Source of the DNA: Candidatus Solibacter sp.
GTDB taxonomy: Bacteria > Acidobacteriota > Terriglobia > Bryobacterales > Bryobacteraceae
NCBI GenBank assembly: GCA_013822245.1
Contig: PNKE01000047.1
Location: 1-64,000 of the forward strand
DNA: 64,000 bases
Direction: 5' to 3'
Shown here: piece after piece, positions 35,328 through 43,795 of the stretch
How the letters are laid out: each line of letters begins with the position of its first letter
Numbering within the stretch: the first letter of the stretch is position 1
Notes under the pieces: generated by a model
The model's input: only the letters and a program-made list of their open reading frames with translations
The model's database searches: none
What the model was told of the DNA's origin: nothing
Translations under genes and position numbers: made by a program

Positions 35328-37607
35328 ATGGATCACTCTGCAACCTCGCCGCCCCTTGGCGGCATCACTCGGCAACTGTCCCTCAATGGCATCGCCAGCC
35401 GGGCGCTTCAATCGGCCGCCCTGCTGGCCTGCCTCTCCGCCTGCGCCTGGCCCGCGTTCGCCCAGAAAAAGAACGAGTCCTACCAATACCGCATCAGCCG
35501 CGCCGCTTCTCCGATCGTCATCGACGGCAGCGTAAACGAGCCGGCCTGGCGGTCGGCCGATGTCGCAACCGATTTCTGGATGGTTCTTCCAATGGATACC
35601 GGCCGCGCGAAGGTCCGGACCGATGTCCGCATGGCCTACGACGACCACAACGTCTACCTCAGCGCCGTCTGCTACCACGGCGGCGTTCCCGGTCCCTACA
35701 TGGTCGAATCGCTGCGCCGCGACTGGTCGTTCGGCGCCAACGACAACTTCATCTTCTTCCTCGATACGTTCGACGACCAGACCAACGGCTTCACCTTCGG
35801 CGTCAACGCCGAGGGCGCCCAATGGGACGGGCTGCTCTACGACGGCGGCCGCGCCAACCTGAGTTGGGACAACAAGTGGACGTCGTCGGTAAAGTCCTAC
35901 CCCGACCGCTACGAACTCGAAATCTCCATCCCGTTCACCAGCATTCGCTACAAAAAGGGCATCCGGCGCTGGGGCGTCAACTTCAGCCGCCTCGACCTCA
36001 AGACAACCGAAAAGTCGTCCTGGACCCCGGTCCCGCGCCAGTTCCCCACCGCCTCGCTGGCGATGACCGGCGTCCTGCTGTGGGACGAGCCGCCGCCTTC
36101 GCCCGGACCGAACATCTCGCTCATCCCCTACGTCCTCGGCGGCGCCACTCGCGACCATCAGGGCAATGCCTCGTCCACCAGCAAAGAGGCCGGCATGGAT
36201 GGCAAAATCGCCATCGGCTCCGCGCTCAACCTCGACCTCACCGTGAACCCCGACTTCTCCCAGGTTGACGTCGATCAGCAGGTGACCAATCTCGACCGCT
36301 TCGAACTCTTCTTCCCCGAGCGCCGCCAGTTCTTCCTCGAAAACGGCGACCAGTTCGCCAACTTCGGCTACTCGACCATCCGGCCCTTCTTCAGCCGTCG
36401 CATCGGCCTTGGCGGCGTACCCATCCGTTTCGGAGCGCGACTCAGCGGAAAGCTCAATAAGGACTGGCGTATCGGCGCGATGGACATGCAAACCGGCCCG
36501 GCCGAGGAACTCGGAACGCCGCCGCAGAACTTCGCCGTCTTCGCGCTCCAGCGCCGCGTCTTTGCGCGCTCGAACATCGGCATGCTGCTGGTCAACAAGG
36601 AGTCGCCCGCCTACCGGTGGCGATCGGGTGCGCAGTCGCCCGCCTCCTACGACCGCAACTTCGGCGCCGAATACAACCTCGCATCATCGAGCAACGCCTG
36701 GACCGGCAAAGCGCTCTACTTGAAATCGGTCTCTTCCGGCACGCAGAGCGGCGGATCGGTCTTCGCCGGCAACCTCCAGTACTTCACCCGCCGCTGGCTG
36801 ATCAACGGCCAGGTGGAGAGCGTCGGTGAGCGCTACAGCGCCGAGGTCGGCTATGTGCCTCGCCGCGGATACCGCCGGGCGCTCACGACCGCCGGCTACA
36901 CGTTTCTGCCCTCGGGCGGACCCGTTCTCAGCCACGGCCCGTCCATCACCAGCAGCAACTTTTATGACATCCACGGCCGCGTGGCCGACTACGACCAGAC
37001 CGCCGAGTACAAAGTCACTTTCCGTGACCAGAGCGTCTTCACCACCAGCGCCGTCGCGGCCTACGTGCGTCTGCTCCAGCCCTTCGACCCCACCAACACC
37101 GGCAAAGCGAAGCTCGAAACCGGCACCATCCACCGCGCCAACTACTGGACAACGAAGTACGCCTCCAAGCAGCAAAGCGTCTTCCGCTACGGCTTCCAAA
37201 CCACCCACGGCGGCTATTACGCGGAGGGCGCCCGGACCAATCTCACCGCCACCCTGGGCTACCGTTTTCAGCCCTACGTCAGCCTTTCCGGAGAGGCCAA
37301 CTACACCGACATCCGCCTGCGGGAACCGTGGGGCCGCAACACGTTCTGGCTCATCGGCCCGCGCTTCGACGTCACCCTGACCAACACGCTCTACTTCACC
37401 ACGTTCGTCCAATACAACGAACAACAGAAGAATATGAACGTGAATACACGCGTGCAATGGCGCTACAAACCCGCCTCCGATATCTTCCTGGTGTGGACCG
37501 ACAATTACATGCCGAACTACCTTCAGCCGGTCCAGAGCATCCCCGGCAATTTCAGCGTCCGCAACCGCGCCGTCGTCCTCAAATGGACCTACTGGTGGAA
37601 CCTGTAG
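35328..37607 (+). CDS. DUF5916 outer-membrane-type protein with CBM9-like N-domain
   Basis: A 759-residue exported protein. A signal sequence (ALLACLSACAWPAFAQ) is followed by a CBM9-like domain (about 55-220, PIVIDGSVNEPAWRSA). The DUF5916 region contains LNLDLTVNPDFSQVDVDQQ and FFPERRQFFLENGDQF, and ends in alternating strands of a probable outer-membrane barrel, finishing in aromatic WTYWWNL. The family is common in Bacteroidota and Acidobacteriota; no enzymatic role is established. The upstream gap 35192-35327 shows no clear promoter. Confidence 0.85.
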   Translation: MDHSATSPPLGGITRQLSLNGIASRALQSAALLACLSACAWPAFAQKKNESYQYRISRAASPIVIDGSVNEPAWRSADVATDFWMVLPMDTGRAKVRTDVRMAYDDHNVYLSAVCYHGGVPGPYMVESLRRDWSFGANDNFIFFLDTFDDQTNGFTFGVNAEGAQWDGLLYDGGRANLSWDNKWTSSVKSYPDRYELEISIPFTSIRYKKGIRRWGVNFSRLDLKTTEKSSWTPVPRQFPTASLAMTGVLLWDEPPPSPGPNISLIPYVLGGATRDHQGNASSTSKEAGMDGKIAIGSALNLDLTVNPDFSQVDVDQQVTNLDRFELFFPERRQFFLENGDQFANFGYSTIRPFFSRRIGLGGVPIRFGARLSGKLNKDWRIGAMDMQTGPAEELGTPPQNFAVFALQRRVFARSNIGMLLVNKESPAYRWRSGAQSPASYDRNFGAEYNLASSSNAWTGKALYLKSVSSGTQSGGSVFAGNLQYFTRRWLINGQVESVGERYSAEVGYVPRRGYRRALTTAGYTFLPSGGPVLSHGPSITSSNFYDIHGRVADYDQTAEYKVTFRDQSVFTTSAVAAYVRLLQPFDPTNTGKAKLETGTIHRANYWTTKYASKQQSVFRYGFQTTHGGYYAEGARTNLTATLGYRFQPYVSLSGEANYTDIRLREPWGRNTFWLIGPRFDVTLTNTLYFTTFVQYNEQQKNMNVNTRVQWRYKPASDIFLVWTDNYMPNYLQPVQSIPGNFSVRNRAVVLKWTYWWNL

Positions 37608-37665
37608 CGGGTTGCCTGCACCGCTCCGGCCCCGGCGCCCTGTTTTACTGCCGCCCGAACCGCGC

Positions 37666-38655
37666 TCACTTCACAGCCGGGGAGTAGGGGATCTGCACCC
37701 GCTCCAGTATCCTTTCGGCAAGCAAGCGGAAATCACGGTATGCGCCCTGCGCGGCTTGGTAATGCGAGCCGATTGCCCCATCGGCCGGCTTGAGCATGAA
37801 CATCGGCTTCCTCGCCTCCTGGGCGAGCGGCATTAGGCTTCTATAGTGTTTCAGCAGGGCAAGTTGGTCTTGCTCAAACTCGGCCTGTCCCGCAAGGACG
37901 AACTTCCGATATGCGTCCGGAACGCGGTCGATCCATTTCTCATATGCGTGGACCGGGCGGTCGAGTCGAACCGAGTGTTGCTGCAGGACGTAGCCAATAG
38001 GACGCATAGACCCCTTGGGCAGTTCAGGAGCCTCAGGCGGAACTCTCGCCAGCCGATCCGTCCATTCCCTTCGCCATTCCCGCAACCTTGGCCCCAGGTT
38101 CTTCAGCCCTTGCAGCGAGTAGAGGTCCGGTGAGAGAGGAACCACAACAGCATCCGCTCCCACCAGCGCAGTGCGATTCGTCGCTCCGAGACTTGGGCCG
38201 AGATCGATGAGTGCGACATCGGCTGCTGCCAACTTGCCGGCACTTTGGATCAGCCTCCAATAGGCCGAGACAACCCGAAATGCCCGTTCTTTCCCCGCCA
38301 GGCAATCGGGCCAAACCGTCGAGAGTTCGTCTTCAAACGTAGATAACTCGAGATCGCCCGGCAACAGACTGAGCCTATCGTTGATCGGTACCACATGCGG
38401 CCTCGCTACATCCCCGAGACCGCGGATGAGCGGACTCAGTGCGCCATAGATCGTCCGGGCCGTCTCTCCTTCGGGAAACAGTTCTTCGAGTTGCTCCTCG
38501 TCAAGGAAAACGGCCGTCAGATTGGCCTGCGGATCGAGATCGGCGGCCACCACAGAGAGACCCATCTCCGACATCATCCAGGCCAGATGGTAGACCAATG
38601 TGGTCTTGCCCACTCCGCCCTTGTTATTAAAGAAGGCGATGACCGGGATGCTCAT
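37666..38655 (-). CDS. ParA/MinD-family ATPase
   Basis: A 329-residue P-loop ATPase. It starts MSIPVIAFFNNKGGVGKTTL with the deviant Walker A motif at 12-19. AADLDPQANLT follows, then the Walker B ALIDLGPSLGATNRTAL and VVVPLSPDLYSLQGL. This is the ParA type of DNA-partition or membrane-positioning ATPase. There is no ParB gene; instead it is coupled by a 4-bp overlap to the upstream AlbA_2/HATPase gene. The GC content is lower than neighbours. Its 3' end coincides with the second copy of a 21-bp repeat. Confidence 0.9.
   Translation of the reverse strand: MSIPVIAFFNNKGGVGKTTLVYHLAWMMSEMGLSVVAADLDPQANLTAVFLDEEQLEELFPEGETARTIYGALSPLIRGLGDVARPHVVPINDRLSLLPGDLELSTFEDELSTVWPDCLAGKERAFRVVSAYWRLIQSAGKLAAADVALIDLGPSLGATNRTALVGADAVVVPLSPDLYSLQGLKNLGPRLREWRREWTDRLARVPPEAPELPKGSMRPIGYVLQQHSVRLDRPVHAYEKWIDRVPDAYRKFVLAGQAEFEQDQLALLKHYRSLMPLAQEARKPMFMLKPADGAIGSHYQAAQGAYRDFRLLAERILERVQIPYSPAVK
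37668..37688 (+). repeat. 21-bp direct repeat, copy 2 (ParA 3' end)
   Basis: Matches the metH-end copy at 33830-33850 at 20 of 21 positions. The minus-strand ParA coding sequence ends within it. Confidence 0.7.
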
Positions 38656-39845
38656 TCATGCCTCCTCAACGTGACCATCACCGCATTCTGCTCCACGGCA
38701 AACTCCGGAGCGGGATTACCGTTCCTGGCCATCGCCTCCCTGGCCATTTCAATACCCATCCCGAATCGCTGCACGAAGCCGAGGTTTTTCATCGCTTCAG
38801 CCAAACCGGGATTGCGGTAGTCGGTCACTCCCGCTTGTCCAAAGTTTGCCCGGTTGACCGATCCGAATGGCCCACCCGGACTCCATATCTCGATACGGTC
38901 CTCAAACCAACTCACTCGAACTGGGGAATTGGTCCCTTCATAGTTGCGGTGGATCAGCGCGTTTCTAACGAGCTGACGAAGTGCATCGAGCGGGAAATCG
39001 GGACGTCTGGCCTCCACGGACCGTCCCACCACATCCGAGGTGACACGGATGTGCGCGTTTAGCTTTTCCTCAAGCCGCCTCACGATCTCTGTCATCGTGC
39101 CACTGATCTCCGCTTGGTCGACGATCGGAGAAGTCAGTCCCGGCCCGTCGAAACGGGCAAACTGAACGTAAGCTCCCGGAATCCAGGCTCTCGGGTCCTT
39201 CCCTGCGATAAGCATCCCCAACACTGTGGGAACCGGCTCCGCCACCGAGGAAGCAAACCGCAGTGACACCAACTGCTCTGCGATTGACCTGTGGTTTTCA
39301 GCCAGAATCTCGGCGGAGACAGCAGTGGGCAAGTAGGTAGACCGGCACCATTCCAGATCAAGTGATTCAAGGTCCGCGCCTCGCACGCCACGCAGATCGA
39401 AGGGCAGATCAGAGGATCTCCTTCGCTCTGAGAGCCTTCTCTCATCGTCAGCACCCGCCAAAACCGTCGTCGGACCCATTCTGACCCAAACATTGCCACG
39501 AAAACGCACCGGCGGAGTGCTTGAAGGTTCAACCTCAACCACGGCCACCTCGCAACCGAGGAGGGATCGCTTCTGCACCCTCATCGAAGGCAACGGCACA
39601 ATCTGCCCTTCTTGCCTGAAGCCAGCAAGCAACCTGAGCAGTTGGTCATCAATGGGTAGGTTGGCGCAGGCGCCGTCATCTTCAACGCCAATGAACAAAA
39701 CACCCGGACAGCCGTGCGCAGGCAGATCATTGGCAAGCGCACAGATCGTCTTTTTGAGGTTATCCCGGTCGGCAGCACTCCGTTTCCGCTCCGCCCGGTC
39801 CGACTCCAGGTCGCGAAGAAGCGCCTCCAACTCTTGATCGCTCAT
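38652..39845 (-). CDS. AlbA_2 (Schlafen AAA_4)/HATPase ATP-binding protein
   Basis: A 397-residue protein of the COG2865 type. The N-terminal part (about 20-120) is an AlbA_2 domain with FIGVEDDGACANLP and VRFRGNVWVRMGPTT. The C-terminal part is an HATPase_c_4 segment (QLVRNALIHRNYEG, VRVSWFEDRIEIWSPGGPFG), followed by NPGLAEAMKNLGFVQRFGMG. Such proteins are frequently found in defence islands and regulatory loci; substrate and role are usually unknown. The ParA gene starts within its stop. It lies alone upstream of topA, with a TAGACT 6 nt before the ATG. Confidence 0.82.
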   Translation of the reverse strand: MSDQELEALLRDLESDRAERKRSAADRDNLKKTICALANDLPAHGCPGVLFIGVEDDGACANLPIDDQLLRLLAGFRQEGQIVPLPSMRVQKRSLLGCEVAVVEVEPSSTPPVRFRGNVWVRMGPTTVLAGADDERRLSERRRSSDLPFDLRGVRGADLESLDLEWCRSTYLPTAVSAEILAENHRSIAEQLVSLRFASSVAEPVPTVLGMLIAGKDPRAWIPGAYVQFARFDGPGLTSPIVDQAEISGTMTEIVRRLEEKLNAHIRVTSDVVGRSVEARRPDFPLDALRQLVRNALIHRNYEGTNSPVRVSWFEDRIEIWSPGGPFGSVNRANFGQAGVTDYRNPGLAEAMKNLGFVQRFGMGIEMAREAMARNGNPAPEFAVEQNAVMVTLRRHE

Positions 39846-39926
39846 GGCCTTAGTCTAACTGGCTTCGCCGCCGAACGGGCGAATCCGGCAAAGTCCGATC
39901 ACTAGGCTCAGCAGTTCTCCCGCCAG

Positions 39927-42353
39927 CTACCCCGCCACCGGCTCCAGTTCGCGTTTGTACTTGCAGCCCTTATTGGGGCATTCGGCGAAGTGGCCGCTCT
40001 TGAGGACTTTGTCCACAAGGTAGTCGTGGCCGCATTCCGGGCACTTCTCGTTGATCGGCTTGGCCCAGGCGACGAAGTCGCACTCCGGATACCGGGTGCA
40101 GCCGTAGAACGTCTTGCCGCGTTTGGACCGCCGCGCCGACAGCTCCGCCAGCCCGCACTTCGGACACGTCACGCCGATCGTCTGGTGCTTGATGTAGCGG
40201 CACTTGGGATAGTTCGAACACGCCGTGAACTCGCCAAACCGGCCCTGCTTGGTCACCAGGTTGTGGTCGCATTGCGGGCACTTTTCGTCCAGAATCACGT
40301 CCGGCTTCTTCTCGGCCTGGCCCAACTGGCGCGTGGTCTTGCAGTCCGGGTAGCCCGAACAGGCAAAGAACGTGCCGAACCGGCCCTTCTTGAGCACCAT
40401 CGGACGGCCGCAGTTGACGCAATACTCGTCCGCGCCCTCCTCTGAAAGCTCCATGCCGCCGCCGTTTTCGCCCGGCGCCTTGGGCAACTCGCGCGTGCCG
40501 GTGCAATCGGGGTAGCCCGTGCAGGCCAGGAACTTGCCGTGCTTGCCCCACTTGATCACCATGGGCTTGCCGCACTTCTGGCACTTCTCGTCGGTCGGCT
40601 CCTCCATGCGCTTGATGTCGCGCATCGAGCGTTCGGCCTCGGCGATGTCCTTGCTCAGGCGCTGGTAGAACTCCGTCATCGCCTCGATCCAATCGAGTTT
40701 GCCTTCCTCGATCTCGTCGAGTTCCTCTTCCATGCGCGCCGTGTAACGGACGTCGAAGATGTCGTCGAAGCTTTCGACCAGCAGTTCGGTGACGATCTCG
40801 CCCAGTTCGGTCGGGTGGAATTTGCCGCCGGGCTTGGTGACGTACTCGCGCTCCTGGATGGTGGAGAGAATCGCCGCGTAGGTCGACGGCCGGCCGACGC
40901 CGTCGGATTCGAGTTCCTTCACCAGCGTGGCTTCGGTAAACCGCGGCGGCGGCTCAGTGAAATGCTGCTCGGGGTGGACGGACTTGAACTTCAGCTTCTC
41001 GCCCTGCTCGACATGCGGAAGGCGGTTCCTGAGTTCTTCGTCCTCGGAGTCCTTCTGATCCTTGCCTTCTTCGTAAACGGCCAGGAAGCCGTCGAACTTC
41101 GGCACCGAACCGGTGGCCCGCAGCAGGTAGTTCGACCCATCCTTGCCCGGCGCATCCACTTCGATCGTCGTCTGGTCGAAGACGGCCGAGGTCATCTGCG
41201 AGGCGACAAAGCGCATCCAGATGAGGCGGTAGAGTTTGAGTTCGTCCTCGCCCAGGTATTTGGCCACCAGTTCGGGCGCGCGCATGGCCGACGTGGGGCG
41301 GATGGCTTCGTGGGCGTCCTGGGCCGCCTTCTTGGTCTTGTAATAGTTGGGCGAGGCGGGCAGGTACTGGTCGCCGTAACGGTCCTTGATCAGCGCGCGG
41401 ACATCGGCCAGGGCGTCGTCGGAGACGCGCGTCGAGTCGGTACGCATATAAGTAATGAGGCCGACCGAGCCTTCCTTGCCGAGTTCGACGCCTTCATAGA
41501 GGCGCTGGGCGATGATCATGCTCCGCTTGACCGAGAATTTCAGTTTGCGGGCGGCTTCCTGCTGGAGCGTGGAGGTGATGAAGGGCGGGACGGCGTGGCG
41601 GCGTTTTTCCTTGGTGACGACCGAACGGACGGTGTAGGTGGTCCCGTCGAGCGCGGCGACGATCAAGTCGGCCGAGGCCTGGTCAGGGATCTCGATGTTC
41701 TTGTCGTTGCGTTTGACCAGCGCGGTCTTGAGCACCGGCGCCTTTTTGGCGTTCAGGTGGACATCGATGGACCAGTATTCATCCCGTTTGAAAGCGCGGA
41801 TCTCGTTTTCACGGTCGACGATCAGGCGCAGGGCGACGGTCTGGACGCGTCCGGCGGACAGGCCGCGCCGGACCTTATCCCAAAGCAGCGGGGAGATCTT
41901 GTAGCCGACCAGGCGGTCGAGGATGCGGCGCGCCTGCTGGGCGTCGACCAGATGGGTATCGACGGGGCGCGGGTGTTCGAACGCCTTCTTGACCGCCGAG
42001 GCGGTGATTTCGTTGAAGGTGACGCGCAGGATCTTGGTGGCCGAGCCGCGTTTGGGCTGGAGTTCCTCTTGCAGGTGGGCGCAGATGGCCTCGCCTTCGC
42101 GGTCAGGGTCAGCCGCGAGATAGATGGCGTCGGCGTCCTTGGCCGCCCTTTTAAGTTCGTCGATCAGCTTCTTCTTGCCCTCGATGACGACGTAGGTGGG
42201 GCGGAAGCCGTGCTCGACATCGACGGCGATGTCATTCTTTGGAAGATCCTTGACGTGGCCGAGCGAGGCCTTGACGGTAAAGTTCTTACCCAGATACTTG
42301 CCGATCGTTTTGGCCTTGGCCGGCGATTCGACGATAACGAGAGACTTCGACAT
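39927..42353 (-). CDS. topA: DNA topoisomerase I
   Basis: Type IA topoisomerase, relaxes negative supercoils. The Toprim N-terminus (LVIVESPAKAKTIGKYLG) contains Glu9 and the DPDREGE motif at 82-88. The catalytic Tyr302 is in GLITYMRTDSTRVS. The 808 residues end with five zinc-ribbon-like Cys pairs, each with a CxxC and a partner pair (for example CGKPM to CTGYPDC); E. coli TopA has fewer. It lies 71 nt downstream of dprA on the same strand and may be transcribed with it. Confidence 0.97.
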   Translation of the reverse strand: MSKSLVIVESPAKAKTIGKYLGKNFTVKASLGHVKDLPKNDIAVDVEHGFRPTYVVIEGKKKLIDELKRAAKDADAIYLAADPDREGEAICAHLQEELQPKRGSATKILRVTFNEITASAVKKAFEHPRPVDTHLVDAQQARRILDRLVGYKISPLLWDKVRRGLSAGRVQTVALRLIVDRENEIRAFKRDEYWSIDVHLNAKKAPVLKTALVKRNDKNIEIPDQASADLIVAALDGTTYTVRSVVTKEKRRHAVPPFITSTLQQEAARKLKFSVKRSMIIAQRLYEGVELGKEGSVGLITYMRTDSTRVSDDALADVRALIKDRYGDQYLPASPNYYKTKKAAQDAHEAIRPTSAMRAPELVAKYLGEDELKLYRLIWMRFVASQMTSAVFDQTTIEVDAPGKDGSNYLLRATGSVPKFDGFLAVYEEGKDQKDSEDEELRNRLPHVEQGEKLKFKSVHPEQHFTEPPPRFTEATLVKELESDGVGRPSTYAAILSTIQEREYVTKPGGKFHPTELGEIVTELLVESFDDIFDVRYTARMEEELDEIEEGKLDWIEAMTEFYQRLSKDIAEAERSMRDIKRMEEPTDEKCQKCGKPMVIKWGKHGKFLACTGYPDCTGTRELPKAPGENGGGMELSEEGADEYCVNCGRPMVLKKGRFGTFFACSGYPDCKTTRQLGQAEKKPDVILDEKCPQCDHNLVTKQGRFGEFTACSNYPKCRYIKHQTIGVTCPKCGLAELSARRSKRGKTFYGCTRYPECDFVAWAKPINEKCPECGHDYLVDKVLKSGHFAECPNKGCKYKRELEPVAG

Positions 42354-42424
42354 ATTTGCTTTCAGTGGACCAACAATGATGCTTGGGCCTGGACCGGAGA
42401 CTCACCGGACCTCGGGGCGGGCAT

Positions 42425-43576
42425 TCACGTCCATACTTTAGCAAATGTTCTTCCGGCGAGTTGCCGGATCTGGCCCTGGAGTTCGAGATCGAACAGCGCG
42501 GCGATGATCTCGGACGAGGAATTGTCGGGCAGCAGATCAAGAATTTCGTCCAGGTGGATGGCGGCGTCAACGGGAATGATTTCAAGCAGTTGCGCGGCCA
42601 AACCGGCCATCGGCGACAAAGGCTGAGCGGTGGCGAGGGTGCGCTGGGCGACCAGGCCCTGGCGGGCGGTGAGCGGCAGGTTTGCCAGCACGTCCTCAGC
42701 CGACAGGGCCGGCTGGGCGCCCTGTTTGATCAGCGTATTGGGTCCCAGGCTCATCGGACTGGTGATGTTGCCGGGCACGGCGAAGACTTCCCTGCCCTGG
42801 TCCAGCGCCAGCCGGGCGGTGATGGCGGAACCGCTGAACTCCTTGCCCTCGACGACGACGACGCCCGAACAGAGTCCGGCGACGATGCGGTTGCGGATGG
42901 GGAAGTTCTGCGGATAGGCGGGCGAGCCGGGCGGAAACTCGCTGACGAGCAGGCCGCGCTCGGCGATGGACAAAGAAAGTTGCTTGTTTTCAGTTGGGTA
43001 GATGACATCCACACCGCAGCCGAAGACGGCGATCGTGCGCCCGCCGGCTTCGAGGGCGCCTTTATGTGCCGCCGTATCGATGCCGCGGGCCATGCCGCTG
43101 ACCACGCAGGCGCCGGCCTCGGCGAACTGCCTGCCGAACCGGCCGGCAACGGTGACGCCGTATTGGGTTGGGCGGCGGGCGCCGACGATGGCGACCGAGG
43201 TCATCGCCAGGCAGTCAATGCCGCCGCGGTAGAACAGACAGACCGGCGGGTCGTAGATATGGCGGAGCAGTTCGGGATACTGGGCGTCCTGAATGGTCAG
43301 CAGGCCGATGGATTCGCTCTTCATCCGCTCCTGGAGGCGGATGGCGATGTCGAAGGCGCAGCCGCTGGCGATGGCCTGCGCGGCGGCGGCCTGGACGCCG
43401 CATCCACGCAGTTCAGACGCCGAGGCGCGAAACAGAGCGGTGGGCGAGCGGTAGGCCTCGATCAGGTCGGCGGACTTGCGGGCGCCGATACCGGGCGTCA
43501 GAACCAGCGCCAGCCAGTGGAGCGAGTCGGTATCTGAGCGCGCGGGGGCGGGTGCGGGCCGCGAAACGGTCTCCAT
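42425..43576 (-). CDS. dprA: DNA processing protein DprA
   Basis: Loads RecA onto imported single-stranded DNA during transformation. The Rossmann-like DprA core shows VAIVGARRPTQYG, SGMARGIDTAAHKGAL, GCGVDVIYPTEN and NFPIRNRIVAGLCSGVVVVE. A C-terminal winged-helix-like domain follows (HLDEILDLLPDNSSSEIIAALFDLEL). From ATG 43576 (METVSRPAP) it has 383 residues; a GTG at 43612 would add 12. It lies upstream of topA on the same strand, a common order. No other competence genes are in the window. Confidence 0.92.
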   Translation of the reverse strand: METVSRPAPAPARSDTDSLHWLALVLTPGIGARKSADLIEAYRSPTALFRASASELRGCGVQAAAAQAIASGCAFDIAIRLQERMKSESIGLLTIQDAQYPELLRHIYDPPVCLFYRGGIDCLAMTSVAIVGARRPTQYGVTVAGRFGRQFAEAGACVVSGMARGIDTAAHKGALEAGGRTIAVFGCGVDVIYPTENKQLSLSIAERGLLVSEFPPGSPAYPQNFPIRNRIVAGLCSGVVVVEGKEFSGSAITARLALDQGREVFAVPGNITSPMSLGPNTLIKQGAQPALSAEDVLANLPLTARQGLVAQRTLATAQPLSPMAGLAAQLLEIIPVDAAIHLDEILDLLPDNSSSEIIAALFDLELQGQIRQLAGRTFAKVWT

Positions 43577-43795
43577 GAATACTCTGTGGCCGGAGGGGGC
43601 AGGAATTCTCACCTCAAATCGAAGCCTGATGGGCGGACGGCGGGGATGGTAACCTAGTGGTTTCGATGGCGGGCGTCCGCGGAAATCCGTAAACCGGCGC
43701 GGTGCGGCGTGCGTCTCAGGAACCGTGGTGTTCGCGTGGACGCCGGAACAGAGGCGTACGCGCGGTCAAGTTGTGAATCGAGGCAGCCAAGCAAA

